DNA from: J061 sp003695725 [NCBI: Candidatus Schekmanbacteria bacterium]
GTDB taxonomy: Bacteria; Schekmanbacteria; GWA2-38-11
NCBI GenBank assembly: GCA_003695725.1
Contig: RFHX01000123.1
Location: 1-15,302, forward strand
Direction of reading: 5' to 3'
DNA: 15,302 nt
Within the stretch, counting starts at the first letter, position 1. Each line of letters opens with the position of its first letter. Below are positions 1 to 8,744 of this stretch, one piece after another. The translations under genes and the position numbers were made by a program. The notes under the pieces are model-generated. The model was not told where the DNA came from. It ran no database searches and was given only the letters and a program-made list of their open reading frames with translations.

Positions 1-89
1 ATATTATGTAGTTAGTGCTAAATTTCTTGACCTTTGAAGTGCAGTTTTAAATTGTTTTATTGATAAGTAAAGAGCGTTAAAAGACCAAT
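1..89. other. left-edge intergenic sequence upstream of lolD
   Basis: This is AT-rich sequence before the lolD start. A frame open from the left edge (bases 2-37) ends in TGA after 11 codons and could be the tail of an upstream gene, but it is too short to identify. A TTGACC hexamer at 27-32 resembles a sigma-70 -35 box. The best downstream -10 candidate is TAAATT at 48-53, with a short 15-base spacer. A promoter here is therefore possible but not supported well. No terminator hairpin is visible. Confidence 0.3.
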
Positions 90-782
90 TTGCAGAATAA
101 AAAAGAAATCATTAAAGCGCAGGGAATAAAGAAATCCTATAGATTGGGAGGAAATACTGTAGAGGTTTTGAGAGATGTAAATTTTGATTTAAATGAATCA
201 GAAGTTGTCAGCATAGTTGGTGCATCAGGGACAGGTAAAAGCACTTTACTGCACATTTTGGGTTTGCTCGATAATTGTGATAGCGGAAGCATCTATTATG
301 ATGGCAGGAATATAGATAATTTAACTGACGAAGAAAAGGCAGAATTTAGGAATAAGAATATTGGATTCGTTTTTCAGTTTCATCATCTTCTAATGGAATT
401 TACCAGTCTCGAGAATGTAATGATACCTCTTTTAATAAGCGGAATTGATAGAAAAGAAGCACAAGCAAGGGCTGCATCGGTTCTTGCCGATGTTGGATTG
501 GAAGGGAGAATGAAACACCGCCCCTCTGAGCTTTCAGGCGGTGAACAGCAAAGGGTTGCTATTGCAAGAGCACTCGTTATGCATCCAAGGGTTGTTCTTG
601 CCGATGAGCCTACAGGTAATCTTGATTCACAAACAGGAGAATCTGTTTTCGAATTATTGAAAGATTTGAATAAACGTAAAAATGAAAGTTTTGTAATAGC
701 TACACACAATCTTGAGCTGGCAAAAAGGTCGGACAAGGTGTTTCGACTTGAGAAGGGGATTTTAACTGAGATTGATTTTTAA
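90..782 (+). CDS. lolD: LolD-type ABC transporter ATP-binding protein
   Basis: Probable ATPase subunit of the LolCDE complex, which extracts mature lipoproteins from the inner membrane and hands them to LolA. The 230-residue protein matches the usual LolD length (about 230). Visible motifs are Walker A GASGTGKST (residues 44-52), Q-loop Gln96, signature LSGGEQQR (148-155), Walker B VVLADEP (168-174, catalytic Glu173) and switch His206. The stretch FQFHHLLMEFTSLENV after the Q-loop is characteristic of LolD within the MacB/LolD/FtsE group. The start is a TTG with only a weak ribosome binding site. It is preferred because the conserved N-terminal strand begins about eight residues later. The gene lies 15 bases before glyQ, so the two are probably co-transcribed. 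A lolC-type permease sits at the far end of the window rather than beside it. A MacB-like exporter ATPase is the main alternative. Confidence 0.87.
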   Translation: MQNKKEIIKAQGIKKSYRLGGNTVEVLRDVNFDLNESEVVSIVGASGTGKSTLLHILGLLDNCDSGSIYYDGRNIDNLTDEEKAEFRNKNIGFVFQFHHLLMEFTSLENVMIPLLISGIDRKEAQARAASVLADVGLEGRMKHRPSELSGGEQQRVAIARALVMHPRVVLADEPTGNLDSQTGESVFELLKDLNKRKNESFVIATHNLELAKRSDKVFRLEKGILTEIDF

Positions 783-797
783 ATTAGAGAGTCACAG

Positions 798-1697
798 ATG
801 ACATTCCAAGAACTTATTTTGAGCCTTCAAAATTTTTGGACCAAAAAAGGATGTATACTTCAACAGCCCTATGATATCGAAGTAGGAGCAGGAACATTCA
901 ATCCTGCAACATTTCTTCGTGTTTTAGGGCCTGAGCCATGGAATGTTTGCTATGTTGAGCCATCGAGAAGGCCTACAGATGGAAGATATGGTGAGAATCC
1001 AAACCGACTTCAGCATTATTATCAGTTTCAAGTTATTATGAAACCGTCGCCTAAAGATATTCAGGATATTTACATTCAAAGTCTTGAAAGTTTTGGTATA
1101 GACACTTCCCTGCATGATATCAGATTTATTGAAGATGATTGGGAATCGCCGACTTTAGGTGCATGGGGACTTGGCTGGGAAGTGTGGATCGATGGTATGG
1201 AAATCACGCAGTTTACTTATTTTCAGCAGACAGGTGGCATAGATGTGAAGCCCGTTGCTGTTGAGATTACTTATGGAATTGAAAGAATTGCAATGTATCT
1301 TCAGGAAATCGACAATGTATATGATATAGAATGGGCACATGGAATAAAATATGGAGATATACACCTTCAGTCGGAAATTGAGTTTTCGAAATACAACTTT
1401 GAAGAAGCTGATGTCGATATGCTTTTTAAACTTTTTGAGATGTATGAAAAGGAAGGAATGTCTCTAATTGAAAAAGGTCTTGTTCTTCCTGCCTATGACT
1501 ATTGCTTGAAAACTTCACACATATTCAATCTCCTCGATGCAAGAGGTGCTATCAGTGTTTCAGAAAGGGTGGGATATATAGCGCGTGTAAGGGCAATAGC
1601 TAGACGATGTGCTGAAGCATATGTAAAAGTCCGTGAAGAACAGGGTTTCCCTTTATTGAAGAGAAATAGTTTGTCGGAGGAAAGAGCGAAAAGATAG
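798..1697 (+). CDS. glyQ: glycine--tRNA ligase alpha subunit
   Basis: Catalytic alpha subunit of the bacterial alpha2beta2 glycyl-tRNA synthetase, which makes glycyl-AMP and charges tRNA-Gly in the cytoplasm. The 299 residues are close to the 303 of E. coli GlyQ. The family's hallmark blocks are all present: [14 protein letters not shown] near the N-terminus, [12 protein letters not shown], and the class II motif region [14 protein letters not shown] starting at residue 52, followed by [26 protein letters not shown] is a motif-3-like segment. The ATG start is preceded by a weak purine run 7-13 bases upstream. Translation may be coupled to lolD, whose stop is 15 bases away. The beta subunit gene follows after 15 bases, as expected for an obligate partner. 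No T-box or other leader is visible in the short gap. Confidence 0.97.
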   Translation: MTFQELILSLQNFWTKKGCILQQPYDIEVGAGTFNPATFLRVLGPEPWNVCYVEPSRRPTDGRYGENPNRLQHYYQFQVIMKPSPKDIQDIYIQSLESFGIDTSLHDIRFIEDDWESPTLGAWGLGWEVWIDGMEITQFTYFQQTGGIDVKPVAVEITYGIERIAMYLQEIDNVYDIEWAHGIKYGDIHLQSEIEFSKYNFEEADVDMLFKLFEMYEKEGMSLIEKGLVLPAYDYCLKTSHIFNLLDARGAISVSERVGYIARVRAIARRCAEAYVKVREEQGFPLLKRNSLSEERAKR

Positions 1698-1712
1698 AGG
1701 AGCAAAGAAATA

Positions 1713-3806
1713 GTGGCTGAATTTTTTCTTGAAATAGGTTCTGAAGATTTGCCGGCAAGGTTTGTCCCAAAAGCTATCTCTGATATTCAGGAGATAGTTG
1801 CGAATATTCTCAAGGAGGAAAAATTATCCTTTTCAGGGATTCACTCGTATGGCACTTACAGGCGTCTTGTAGCCATAGTTAAAGGTTTGAGTGAAAAGCA
1901 GGAGGATAGAGAGGAGAGTGTATATGGACCGCCAGTTTCAATAGCTTATGATGATAATGGCAACCCAACAAAAGCTGCAATTGGATTTGCCAAGAAGATG
2001 GGAGTTCAGGTCGAGAGATTAGAAAAAACAAAAACGAATCGTGGAGAAGTCCTCTTTTTCAAAAAGGTTCATAAGGGAAGAAATACCAAAGATATACTTC
2101 CTGAAATCGCAAGAAAAACCGTTAATTCTTTGAGTTTTGTGAAAACGATGAGGTGGTCTGACTTGGATTATAGATTTGCAAGACCATTGCGGTGGTTTTG
2201 CTCTTTATATGACTCTTCTGTTGTTTCCTTCGAAATTGCAGGAATTGAAAGCTCAAATAAGACATATGGACACAGGTTTATTTCACCTAATGAAATTGAG
2301 ATTGAATCATCTGATGATTATTTCAGTAAACTTGAAAAGGCGGGTGTTATTGTTGACCATATACGGAGAAAAGATAAGCTTCGAGAAATTATTACACAAA
2401 GGGCTGAGGAGGCAGGAGGAATAGTAGTCGAGAATGAAGAACTTCTTGAAACTCTTACATTTATGGTGGAGATGCCCGGTGCAGTCAGGGGCACTTTTTC
2501 TGAAGAATTCCTGCTATTGCCGAAAGAGGTATTGTTAGCAGCAATTGAAAAACAGCAATTTTATTTTCCTATTCAAGCAAATTCAAAGGAAGATGGGAAA
2601 TTGACAAATTCTTTCATCGCTGTTTTCGACAGAGATAAGGATATTGCCGGAAATATCAAAAAGGGAAATGAAAGAGTCTTGAAGGCGCGCCTTGAGGATG
2701 CAAAATTTTTCTTCGAGGAAGATATGAAGATTCCTTTCAGAGACAGGACCGAAGATTTGAAAGGAATTCTTTTTATGGAGAATCTTGGCTCGATGTATGA
2801 AAAAGTCGAACGTATCTGTTCCTTGTCCAAGGAATTGGCTGAGCGGATTATAAAAGATATTCCTAAAGATTTTGACACATATGCTTGTCTTGAAGCGGCA
2901 AGATTATGCAAAAATGACCTCTTAACTGAAATGGTTCAAGAATTCCCTGAGTTGCAGGGAATTATGGGGAGAGAATATCTATTGAGACAAGGAAGCAGCC
3001 CCTTAATAAGTAATGCTGTATATGAACATTACCTTCCGCGTTTTGCAAATGATTCAATCCCTGCATCAGCAGAAGGCGCTGTCATAGGACTTGCCGATAG
3101 GATGGACAGCATCGTCGGTTGTTTTGCAAAAGGACTAATCCCGTCTGGTTCGGAAGATCCCTTTGGATTGAGAAGAGCGGCAATAGGCATAATCAATATT
3201 ATAGAAAATTTTCAGTTTTCCATTGACTTGCAAGATTTCTGCGAAACTTCTCTTTCTCTTTATGGAATAAATGACAACATTGCAAAAGATACAATAAACA
3301 AAATTCTCGAGTTTTTCAAAACTCGATATGAAGGAATACTTGATTCAAGAGGTTACAGAATGGACCTTGTTAATTCGGTTGTAAGCGCAAGGTTTAGTGA
3401 TTTAAATGATGCAACAAGACGAGTTGATTCCCTTCATAAACTGACTTCTGAGCCATGGTTTGAGTCCTTATCGATTGCTTTCAAAAGAGCAATGAAAATA
3501 CTTCCGGAAAATGGGATTGAAGGAGAAGTTGATATTACTCTTATAAAGGAAGATGCAGAAAAAGAGCTTTTTGATGCTGTAACGATAATAGAGAAGGAAT
3601 GCCGCAAGCATCTTGATGATGGTAATTATTATGAAGCATTAAGGAAGATATGCGAAATAAGGTCGAGTGTAGATCGTTTCTTTGATGAAGTGCTTGTTAT
3701 GACAGATGATGAAAAAGTAAGAGATAATAGACTCAAATTGTTAAAAAGAATCGTTCGGCTTTTTTCAGATATTGCTGATTTTAGACAGGTTTCTTCCGGA
3801 AAATAA
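1713..3806 (+). CDS. glyS: glycine--tRNA ligase beta subunit
   Basis: Beta subunit of the alpha2beta2 glycyl-tRNA synthetase. It recognises and binds tRNA-Gly and is needed for activity of the GlyQ subunit. The 697 residues compare with 689 in E. coli. Conserved family features include the N-terminal LEIGSEDLPARFV (from about residue 5), the HRF block GHRFISP, the segment VEMPGAVRG, and the HD-like region containing KNDLLTEMV and EFPELQGIMG (residues 410-419). It also has DPFGLRRAAIGI and a C-terminal DALR-like anticodon-binding region with FFDEVLVM. The start is GTG at 1713, preceded by AGAGGAG at 1696-1702, which overlaps the glyQ stop. The tight spacing indicates coordinated synthesis of the two subunits. 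No frame disruption is seen. Confidence 0.97.
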   Translation: MAEFFLEIGSEDLPARFVPKAISDIQEIVANILKEEKLSFSGIHSYGTYRRLVAIVKGLSEKQEDREESVYGPPVSIAYDDNGNPTKAAIGFAKKMGVQVERLEKTKTNRGEVLFFKKVHKGRNTKDILPEIARKTVNSLSFVKTMRWSDLDYRFARPLRWFCSLYDSSVVSFEIAGIESSNKTYGHRFISPNEIEIESSDDYFSKLEKAGVIVDHIRRKDKLREIITQRAEEAGGIVVENEELLETLTFMVEMPGAVRGTFSEEFLLLPKEVLLAAIEKQQFYFPIQANSKEDGKLTNSFIAVFDRDKDIAGNIKKGNERVLKARLEDAKFFFEEDMKIPFRDRTEDLKGILFMENLGSMYEKVERICSLSKELAERIIKDIPKDFDTYACLEAARLCKNDLLTEMVQEFPELQGIMGREYLLRQGSSPLISNAVYEHYLPRFANDSIPASAEGAVIGLADRMDSIVGCFAKGLIPSGSEDPFGLRRAAIGIINIIENFQFSIDLQDFCETSLSLYGINDNIAKDTINKILEFFKTRYEGILDSRGYRMDLVNSVVSARFSDLNDATRRVDSLHKLTSEPWFESLSIAFKRAMKILPENGIEGEVDITLIKEDAEKELFDAVTIIEKECRKHLDDGNYYEALRKICEIRSSVDRFFDEVLVMTDDEKVRDNRLKLLKRIVRLFSDIADFRQVSSGK

Positions 3807-3817
3807 CTATAAATTTT

Positions 3818-3823
3818 GGAGGG
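3818..3823 (+). promoter_or_regulatory. ribosome binding site deciding the ppdK start
   Basis: GGAGGG lies 4 bases before the ATG at 3828. An upstream in-frame TTG at 3816 overlaps this site and would have no ribosome binding site of its own, so the ATG is the real start. Confidence 0.85.
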
Positions 3824-3827
3824 AAAA

Positions 3828-6665
3828 ATGGGTAAATATGTTTATTTTTTCGGTAATGGAAAGGCAGACGGTACAGGTGATATGAAAGACCTCCTTGGCG
3901 GGAAAGGAGCAGGCCTTGCTGAGATGACAAACGCTCAGATTCCGGTGCCTCCTGGTTTTACTATAACAACGGAAGTATGCAGACTCTATTATGAAAACAA
4001 CTCCACACTTACTCAGAGAATCAAGTGGGAAATTGATGAAGCCCTCAAAAAACTTGAAGACCTTCTTGGAGCATCTCTCGGAGATGAAAAATCTCCTCTT
4101 CTTTTATCAGTTCGTTCAGGAGCTAAATTTTCTATGCCCGGAATGATGGATACTATCCTGAATCTCGGATTAAATGATAAAACAGTGGAAGGATTGGCAA
4201 AAAGGACCAGTAATAGAAGATTCGCCTATGACAGCTATAGAAGATTTATTCAGATGTTTGGTAATGTTGTTTTAGGGATTGATAAGGATGTCTTTGAACA
4301 TATTCTAAACAAAAAAAAGGAAGCAAAGAAAGTTAAATTAGATATAGACCTTAAAGCAGAAGATTGGGAGGATATTGTAAAGGAATATAAAAAGGCAATA
4401 AAGAGGGTTGCCGGGATTAATTTTCCTCAAAACTGTAAAGTTCAGCTTCAGATGGCAATCGAGGCAGTTTTCAAATCATGGAACAATCCCCGTGCTATTA
4501 CATATAGGAAACTGAATAACATACCATCCGATTTGGGTACAGCCGTCAATGTCCAGTCGATGGTCTTTGGCAATATGGGAAACAAGTCTGCTACAGGAGT
4601 CGGTTTTACTCGAAATCCTGCGACAGGTGAAAAGACTTTTTATGGCGAATTTCTTGTTAATGCACAGGGCGAAGATGTTGTTGCAGGAATCAGGACTCCC
4701 CAACCAATAGAAAAGCTGAAAAAGATTATGCCAAATGTATACAAAGAGCTTAAGCAGATTACGGATAGACTTGAAAAGCATTATAGAGATGTGCAGGATT
4801 TTGAATTTACTATTCAGGAGGGTAACCTCTATATGCTTCAAACCCGTGTTGGGAAGAGGACGGGCTTGGCTGCCGTAAAGATTGCTGTTGATATGGTAGA
4901 GGAAGGATTGATTACAAAGGAAGAAGCCGTATCGAGAGTCGAACCTTCGGCTTTGGAACAGCTTTTGCATCCTGTTTTCGATCCTGCAAAGAGGCAGAAG
5001 GCAAAATCACAAGCCAAGGGACTGCCCGCTTCTCCGGGCGCTGCGGCAGGACAGATAGTTTTCACTGCAGAGGAAGCAGTTGAGTGGACAAAGAAGGGAA
5101 AGAAGGTTGTTCTGGTTCGTCTTGAAACTGTGCCTGATGATATTCATGGAATGCACGTTGCCGAAGGAGTGCTGACTGCAACAGGAGGAATGACTTCACA
5201 TGCCGCCGTTGTTGGCAGGCAGATGGGCAAACCGAGTGTTGTCGGGTGTGGTGACTTGCAGATAAACACGAAAACTGGAAAATTGACTATTAAAGGTAAA
5301 AGTGCAAAAAGAGGTGATTATATATCAATTGACGGTTCCACAGGCGATGTATTCCTTGAAAAGATACCAACAGTTCCTTCGGATATAATACGCGTTATAA
5401 CTGGAAAGATGAAGCCGAGTAGAAGCAAGATTTACAAATATTTCGATACATTGCTTTCATGGGCTGATGAAATCAAGCGGCTTGGAATAAGAGCAAATGC
5501 CGATACACCAACTGATTCGCGAATTGCCCGCGCATTTGGAGCAAAGGGTATTGGTTTATGCCGCACTGAACATATGTTTTTTGAAGGCAACAGGATACCA
5601 ACTGTTGTAAAAATGATTCTTTCAGCGAAAGAAGGGCAAAAAGGCATTGATATAATCAGAGGGCTGGAAGCTCAGCTGAAGGAAGCAAGCGGAGATAGGA
5701 AAAAAGAGATAAAGGAACAGATAAAAGCTGTTGAAAAGGAATACCGTAGTGCAATTAAAGATTATACAGGGGCTCTTGATAAATTGCGCGAACTTCAGAG
5801 AAAAGACTTTTATGATATCTTTAAAGAAATGGAAGGGCTTCCTGTTACGATTAGGACTCTTGATCCCCCATTGCACGAGTTTTTGCCTAAGAGGGAAGAG
5901 CTTTTGGTTGAAATTGCCACTTTAAAGGCAAAAGGTGCCAAAAAGAATGCGAAAAAAATCGAGGAGAAGGAATCACTTCTGAAACAGGTTGAGGAACTTC
6001 ATGAATTCAATCCAATGCTGGGACATCGGGGATGCCGACTTGGGATAACATATCCTGAAATTACGAGGATGCAGGCAAATGCTATTTTTTCGGCGGCATG
6101 CGATTTGGCAAAGAAAAATAAGACTGTTGTCCCAGAAATAATGATTCCATTGGTCGGAGATGTTGCTGAATTGAAAGCTCAAAAAGAGATAGTCGTAGAT
6201 GAAGCCCAAAAGGTAATAAAGGAGAAAAAAACAAAGATCAACTATCTCGTTGGAACTATGATCGAACTGCCAAGAGGCGCATTGACAGCAGATGAAATTG
6301 CAGAGGATGCTCAGTTTTTTTCATTTGGAACCAATGATTTGACGCAGACAACATTTGGCTTTTCAAGAGATGATTGCGGAAAGTTTTTGAAAATCTATCT
6401 TGAGATGGGAATAAGGGAGAAGGATCCCTTTCAGACAATTGACAGGAATGGGGTAGGACAATTAGTCAAGATTGGTGTAGAAAAAGGAAGGTCAACTAGG
6501 TCTTCGCTTAAAGTTGGAGTCTGTGGAGAACACGGTGGAGACCCTGATTCCATAGATTTCTTCAATGGCGTAGGACTTGATTATGTTAGCTGTTCACCTT
6601 TTAGGGTGCCGGTTGCAAGACTTTCTGCTGCGCAAGCAGTAATTAGGGAAAAATCGAAAGAGTGA
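3828..6665 (+). CDS. ppdK: pyruvate, phosphate dikinase, long form
   Basis: Interconverts pyruvate + ATP + Pi and PEP + AMP + PPi. It works in gluconeogenesis or in PPi-linked glycolysis in anaerobes. The 945 residues start from the ATG with the GGAGGG site. Order of parts: ATP-grasp domain ([12 protein letters not shown] at 22-33, [15 protein letters not shown] from Arg96, LQTRVGKRT with Arg340), phosphohistidine swivelling domain ([12 protein letters not shown] with phospho-acceptor His458), and a TIM-barrel PEP/pyruvate domain. The barrel has [40 protein letters not shown] and GEHGGDP, with catalytic Cys922 in [10 protein letters not shown]. The usual length is about 875-900. The extra residues lie mostly after the swivelling domain, including a Lys/Glu-rich helical insert at about 602-648. 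It sits 21 bases after glyS and overlaps the Nudix gene by 4 bases. No PPDK regulatory protein gene is present in this window. Confidence 0.96.
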   Translation: MGKYVYFFGNGKADGTGDMKDLLGGKGAGLAEMTNAQIPVPPGFTITTEVCRLYYENNSTLTQRIKWEIDEALKKLEDLLGASLGDEKSPLLLSVRSGAKFSMPGMMDTILNLGLNDKTVEGLAKRTSNRRFAYDSYRRFIQMFGNVVLGIDKDVFEHILNKKKEAKKVKLDIDLKAEDWEDIVKEYKKAIKRVAGINFPQNCKVQLQMAIEAVFKSWNNPRAITYRKLNNIPSDLGTAVNVQSMVFGNMGNKSATGVGFTRNPATGEKTFYGEFLVNAQGEDVVAGIRTPQPIEKLKKIMPNVYKELKQITDRLEKHYRDVQDFEFTIQEGNLYMLQTRVGKRTGLAAVKIAVDMVEEGLITKEEAVSRVEPSALEQLLHPVFDPAKRQKAKSQAKGLPASPGAAAGQIVFTAEEAVEWTKKGKKVVLVRLETVPDDIHGMHVAEGVLTATGGMTSHAAVVGRQMGKPSVVGCGDLQINTKTGKLTIKGKSAKRGDYISIDGSTGDVFLEKIPTVPSDIIRVITGKMKPSRSKIYKYFDTLLSWADEIKRLGIRANADTPTDSRIARAFGAKGIGLCRTEHMFFEGNRIPTVVKMILSAKEGQKGIDIIRGLEAQLKEASGDRKKEIKEQIKAVEKEYRSAIKDYTGALDKLRELQRKDFYDIFKEMEGLPVTIRTLDPPLHEFLPKREELLVEIATLKAKGAKKNAKKIEEKESLLKQVEELHEFNPMLGHRGCRLGITYPEITRMQANAIFSAACDLAKKNKTVVPEIMIPLVGDVAELKAQKEIVVDEAQKVIKEKKTKINYLVGTMIELPRGALTADEIAEDAQFFSFGTNDLTQTTFGFSRDDCGKFLKIYLEMGIREKDPFQTIDRNGVGQLVKIGVEKGRSTRSSLKVGVCGEHGGDPDSIDFFNGVGLDYVSCSPFRVPVARLSAAQAVIREKSKE

Positions 6666-7117
6666 GCTATAAAAGTATAGAATGTCCAAATTGTGGAACA
6701 AAGGTGCGGGATTTTAAAAATCCCGTACCTACAGTTGATATAATCATTGAGGTAGAAGAAGAGGGAAAGAAGAAAATAGTTCTAATTAAAAGGAAAAACC
6801 CTCCCTATGGCTGGGCAATTCCCGGCGGTTATGTGGACTATGGCGAATCATTGGAAGATTGTGCAATAAGAGAAGCAAAGGAAGAGACATCTCTCGATGT
6901 TGAGCTTATTAGACAATTTCATGCTTATTCAGATCCATCGAGGGATGAAAGACAGCATAATATCAGTATTGTATTCATAGCAAAAAAAAAGGGTGGCAGA
7001 CTGTCAGCTTCATCAGATGCTGAAGATGCACAACTATTTGATGAAATGACTCTTCCTGATGAAATTGCTTTTGACCATAAAAAAATCCTTGAAGATTATT
7101 TTGAGGATAAATATTGA
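6662..7117 (+). CDS. Nudix hydrolase with N-terminal CPxC motif
   Basis: Pyrophosphohydrolase of the Nudix superfamily, 151 residues. The N-terminal CPNCG (Cys8, Cys11) looks like half of a zinc knuckle. The core [17 protein letters not shown] is followed by a Nudix box spanning residues 56-78: Gly56, Glu62, Arg70-Glu71, Glu74-Glu75. The usual box glycine is Ser77 here, which is tolerated in some relatives. The later [11 protein letters not shown] block is typical of COG1051-like proteins related to ADP-ribose pyrophosphatases. The substrate cannot be deduced. An ADP-ribose, NADH-like or oxidised-nucleotide substrate are all possible. The GTG start overlaps the ppdK stop (GTGA), so translation is probably coupled. 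This is likely the last gene of the lolD-glyQS-ppdK unit, since a 130-base gap follows. Confidence 0.9.
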   Translation: MSYKSIECPNCGTKVRDFKNPVPTVDIIIEVEEEGKKKIVLIKRKNPPYGWAIPGGYVDYGESLEDCAIREAKEETSLDVELIRQFHAYSDPSRDERQHNISIVFIAKKKGGRLSASSDAEDAQLFDEMTLPDEIAFDHKKILEDYFEDKY

Positions 7118-7247
7118 GCAAATACTCTGTTTTTACTTGAAAAAAAAAATAGTTGTGGTATTTGAATCGGATTGAAAAAAATTTTTGTACTTAAGTCTTT
7201 AGAATTGAAAGTTAACAAATTTTAACAGGAAAGAAAGGAGTGAATTG
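7118..7247 (+). promoter_or_regulatory. AT-rich leader / probable promoter region of rpsB
   Basis: This is the longest gap in the window (130 bases) and the likely start of the rpsB unit. It contains an A10 run (7141-7149 and neighbours), an A7T5 tract (7075-type tract at 7175-7186) that would bend DNA or act as an UP-like element, and a TAGAAT at 7200-7205 that matches a -10 box in 5 of 6 positions. No good -35 box lies at the standard distance (TTGAAA at 7172-7177 is 22 bases away). A weak inverted repeat GTTAA/TTAAC (7211-7215 and 7222-7226) sits just before the ribosome binding site. No intrinsic terminator for the upstream unit is visible. A promoter is inferred from position more than from sequence. 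Confidence 0.4.
7234..7240 (+). promoter_or_regulatory. ribosome binding site deciding the rpsB start
   Basis: AAAGGAG lies 7 bases before the TTG at 7248 and only 4 bases before a preceding in-frame TTG at 7245. The spacing and the family N-terminus (MSTISMK) both favour 7248. Confidence 0.7.
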
Positions 7248-8066
7248 TTGAGTACAATTTCCATGAAAGCACTTCTAGAAAATGGTGTCCATTTTGGTCA
7301 CCAGACAAAGAGATGGAACCCAAAAATGAAAAAATATATTTTTGGGGCGAAACACAATATCTACATTATTGACCTTCAAAAGACACTGAAACTGTTCAAG
7401 GAAGCTGCACAATTTGTAAAGGATACTTCAGCCAATGGTGGAAAAATTCTTTTTGTTGGGACAAAAAAACAAGCGGCTCAAATAATCAAGGAAGAAGCTG
7501 AAAGATGTGAATCTCCTTATGTTTCTGAGAGATGGCTTGGTGGCACACTCACAAATTTTGTTACTATCTCCAAGAGTGTCAAAAAACTCAAAGAGATCGA
7601 AGAAATGAAAGCCGCAGGCATTTATGATGCAATGACAAAAAAAGAAGCTATTAAACTTGAAAAGGAAAGAATAAAACTTGAAAGATATTTTGGAGGCATA
7701 AAGACTCTTGACAGACTGCCTGATGCCGTATTTGTGATTGATCCTAAAAAGGAAAGAATATGCATAAACGAAGCAAACATACTTGACATTCCAGTAGTTG
7801 GTCTTGTCGACACTAACTGTGACCCGGAGCTTATAGATTATGTTATTCCCGGTAATGATGATGCAATTAGGTCGATAAAAGTGATTACCTCTGCAATTGC
7901 AGATGCCGTGTTGGAAGGTAAGGAAATCTGGAAAGAAAAGGAGTTGGTCGTAAAGAAGGGAGAAGAAGAAGCTGAAGCTGAGAATGCCGCAGAGGCAACG
8001 GATAGACAGTTAGAAGTACCTCAAGAAGAAGAAAATGATTTCTTTGATGAGGAAGGATTGAACTAA
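7248..8066 (+). CDS. rpsB: 30S ribosomal protein S2
   Basis: Small-subunit ribosomal protein bound between the head and body of the 30S subunit, needed for S1 association and initiation. It has 272 residues from the TTG at 7248. The N-terminus [20 protein letters not shown] and the following [13 protein letters not shown] are the S2 signature. [18 protein letters not shown] and the C-terminal [11 protein letters not shown] plus [11 protein letters not shown] are all conserved. The C-terminal tail beyond about residue 225 is long and very acidic (many Glu and Ala), a variable feature of S2 in several phyla. An ATG at 7263 is an alternative start but would delete conserved residues. The next gene is tsf after 39 bases, the classic S2-EF-Ts pairing. 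In enterobacteria this operon is autoregulated through the leader. Whether that applies here cannot be told. Confidence 0.97.
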   Translation: MSTISMKALLENGVHFGHQTKRWNPKMKKYIFGAKHNIYIIDLQKTLKLFKEAAQFVKDTSANGGKILFVGTKKQAAQIIKEEAERCESPYVSERWLGGTLTNFVTISKSVKKLKEIEEMKAAGIYDAMTKKEAIKLEKERIKLERYFGGIKTLDRLPDAVFVIDPKKERICINEANILDIPVVGLVDTNCDPELIDYVIPGNDDAIRSIKVITSAIADAVLEGKEIWKEKELVVKKGEEEAEAENAAEATDRQLEVPQEEENDFFDEEGLN

Positions 8067-8105
8067 TTTTTAATTGCTTGCTCTATGATTATTTAGGAGG
8101 ATAAG

Positions 8106-8702
8106 ATGTCGATATCAGCGGAGTCAGTAAAATCTCTTAGAGAAAAAACAGGAGCTGGAATATTAGATTGCAAGGAAGCCCTTCAGTCAACTAACGGTGA
8201 TTTTGAAAAAGCCATAGAGTATTTGAGAAAAAAAGGTATTGCTGCAGCGCAGAAAAGGTCATCACGCGCTACATCTGCAGGGTCAATCGGTTCATATATT
8301 CATGCAGGCGGTAAAATAGGAGTCTTGATAGAAGTAAATTGTGAAACAGATTTTGTTGCTAAAACAGATGATTTTCAGGAATTGGTGAAAAACCTTTCAA
8401 TGCAGGTGGCCGCCGCAAACCCCAAATATGTAAGCAGGGATGATGTTCCTCAGGAAGAGATAGAAAGAGAGAAGGAGATTTATATCTCTCAGGCAAAAGA
8501 TTCGGGAAAACCTGAAAAGGTTCTGGAAAAGATTGCTGCAGGAAAGTTGGAAAAATTTTATGAATCAGTATGCCTGATGGAACAATCGTATATAAAGGAT
8601 GCAGACAAGTCGGTTAAAGATCTGGTAGATAGTGTAATTGCAAAGGTTGGCGAAAACATTACAGTTAAAAGATTCGTTCGGTTTCAATTAGGTGAAAATT
8701 AA
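8106..8702 (+). CDS. tsf: elongation factor Ts, short form
   Basis: Guanine nucleotide exchange factor that regenerates EF-Tu-GTP from EF-Tu-GDP in the cytoplasm. The N-terminal UBA-like domain covers about residues 5-42 (LREKTGAGILDCKEAL). The EF-Tu contacting motif TDFV is at residues 81-84 in VNCETDFVAKTDDF. At 198 residues it is well below the 283 of E. coli and matches the single-core-subdomain form found in Thermus and several other phyla. It ends naturally after KRFVRFQLGEN, so it is not truncated. The ATG is preceded by AGGAGG at 8095-8100 with 5 bases of spacing, the strongest site in this unit along with that of the ferredoxin gene. pyrH follows. Confidence 0.96.
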   Translation: MSISAESVKSLREKTGAGILDCKEALQSTNGDFEKAIEYLRKKGIAAAQKRSSRATSAGSIGSYIHAGGKIGVLIEVNCETDFVAKTDDFQELVKNLSMQVAAANPKYVSRDDVPQEEIEREKEIYISQAKDSGKPEKVLEKIAAGKLEKFYESVCLMEQSYIKDADKSVKDLVDSVIAKVGENITVKRFVRFQLGEN

Positions 8703-8744
8703 TCTCTTCTTGTTCCCTGCGTTGAGACCATTCAAAGTTTGATT

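Noticed and set aside
27-53. Promoter for lolD (TTGACC ... TAAATT)
   Set aside because: The spacer is only 15 bases and the -10 match is 4 of 6, so it is not reported as a feature beyond a possibility.
4476-4970. Open frame of 164 codons on the - strand inside ppdK
   Set aside because: It is antisense to a strongly conserved part of PPDK, has no ribosome binding site and shows no recognisable motif.
7118-7150. Intrinsic terminator after the Nudix gene (GAG...CTC followed by T5)
   Set aside because: The stem is only about 3 base pairs with no GC-rich extension, so it is not a credible terminator.
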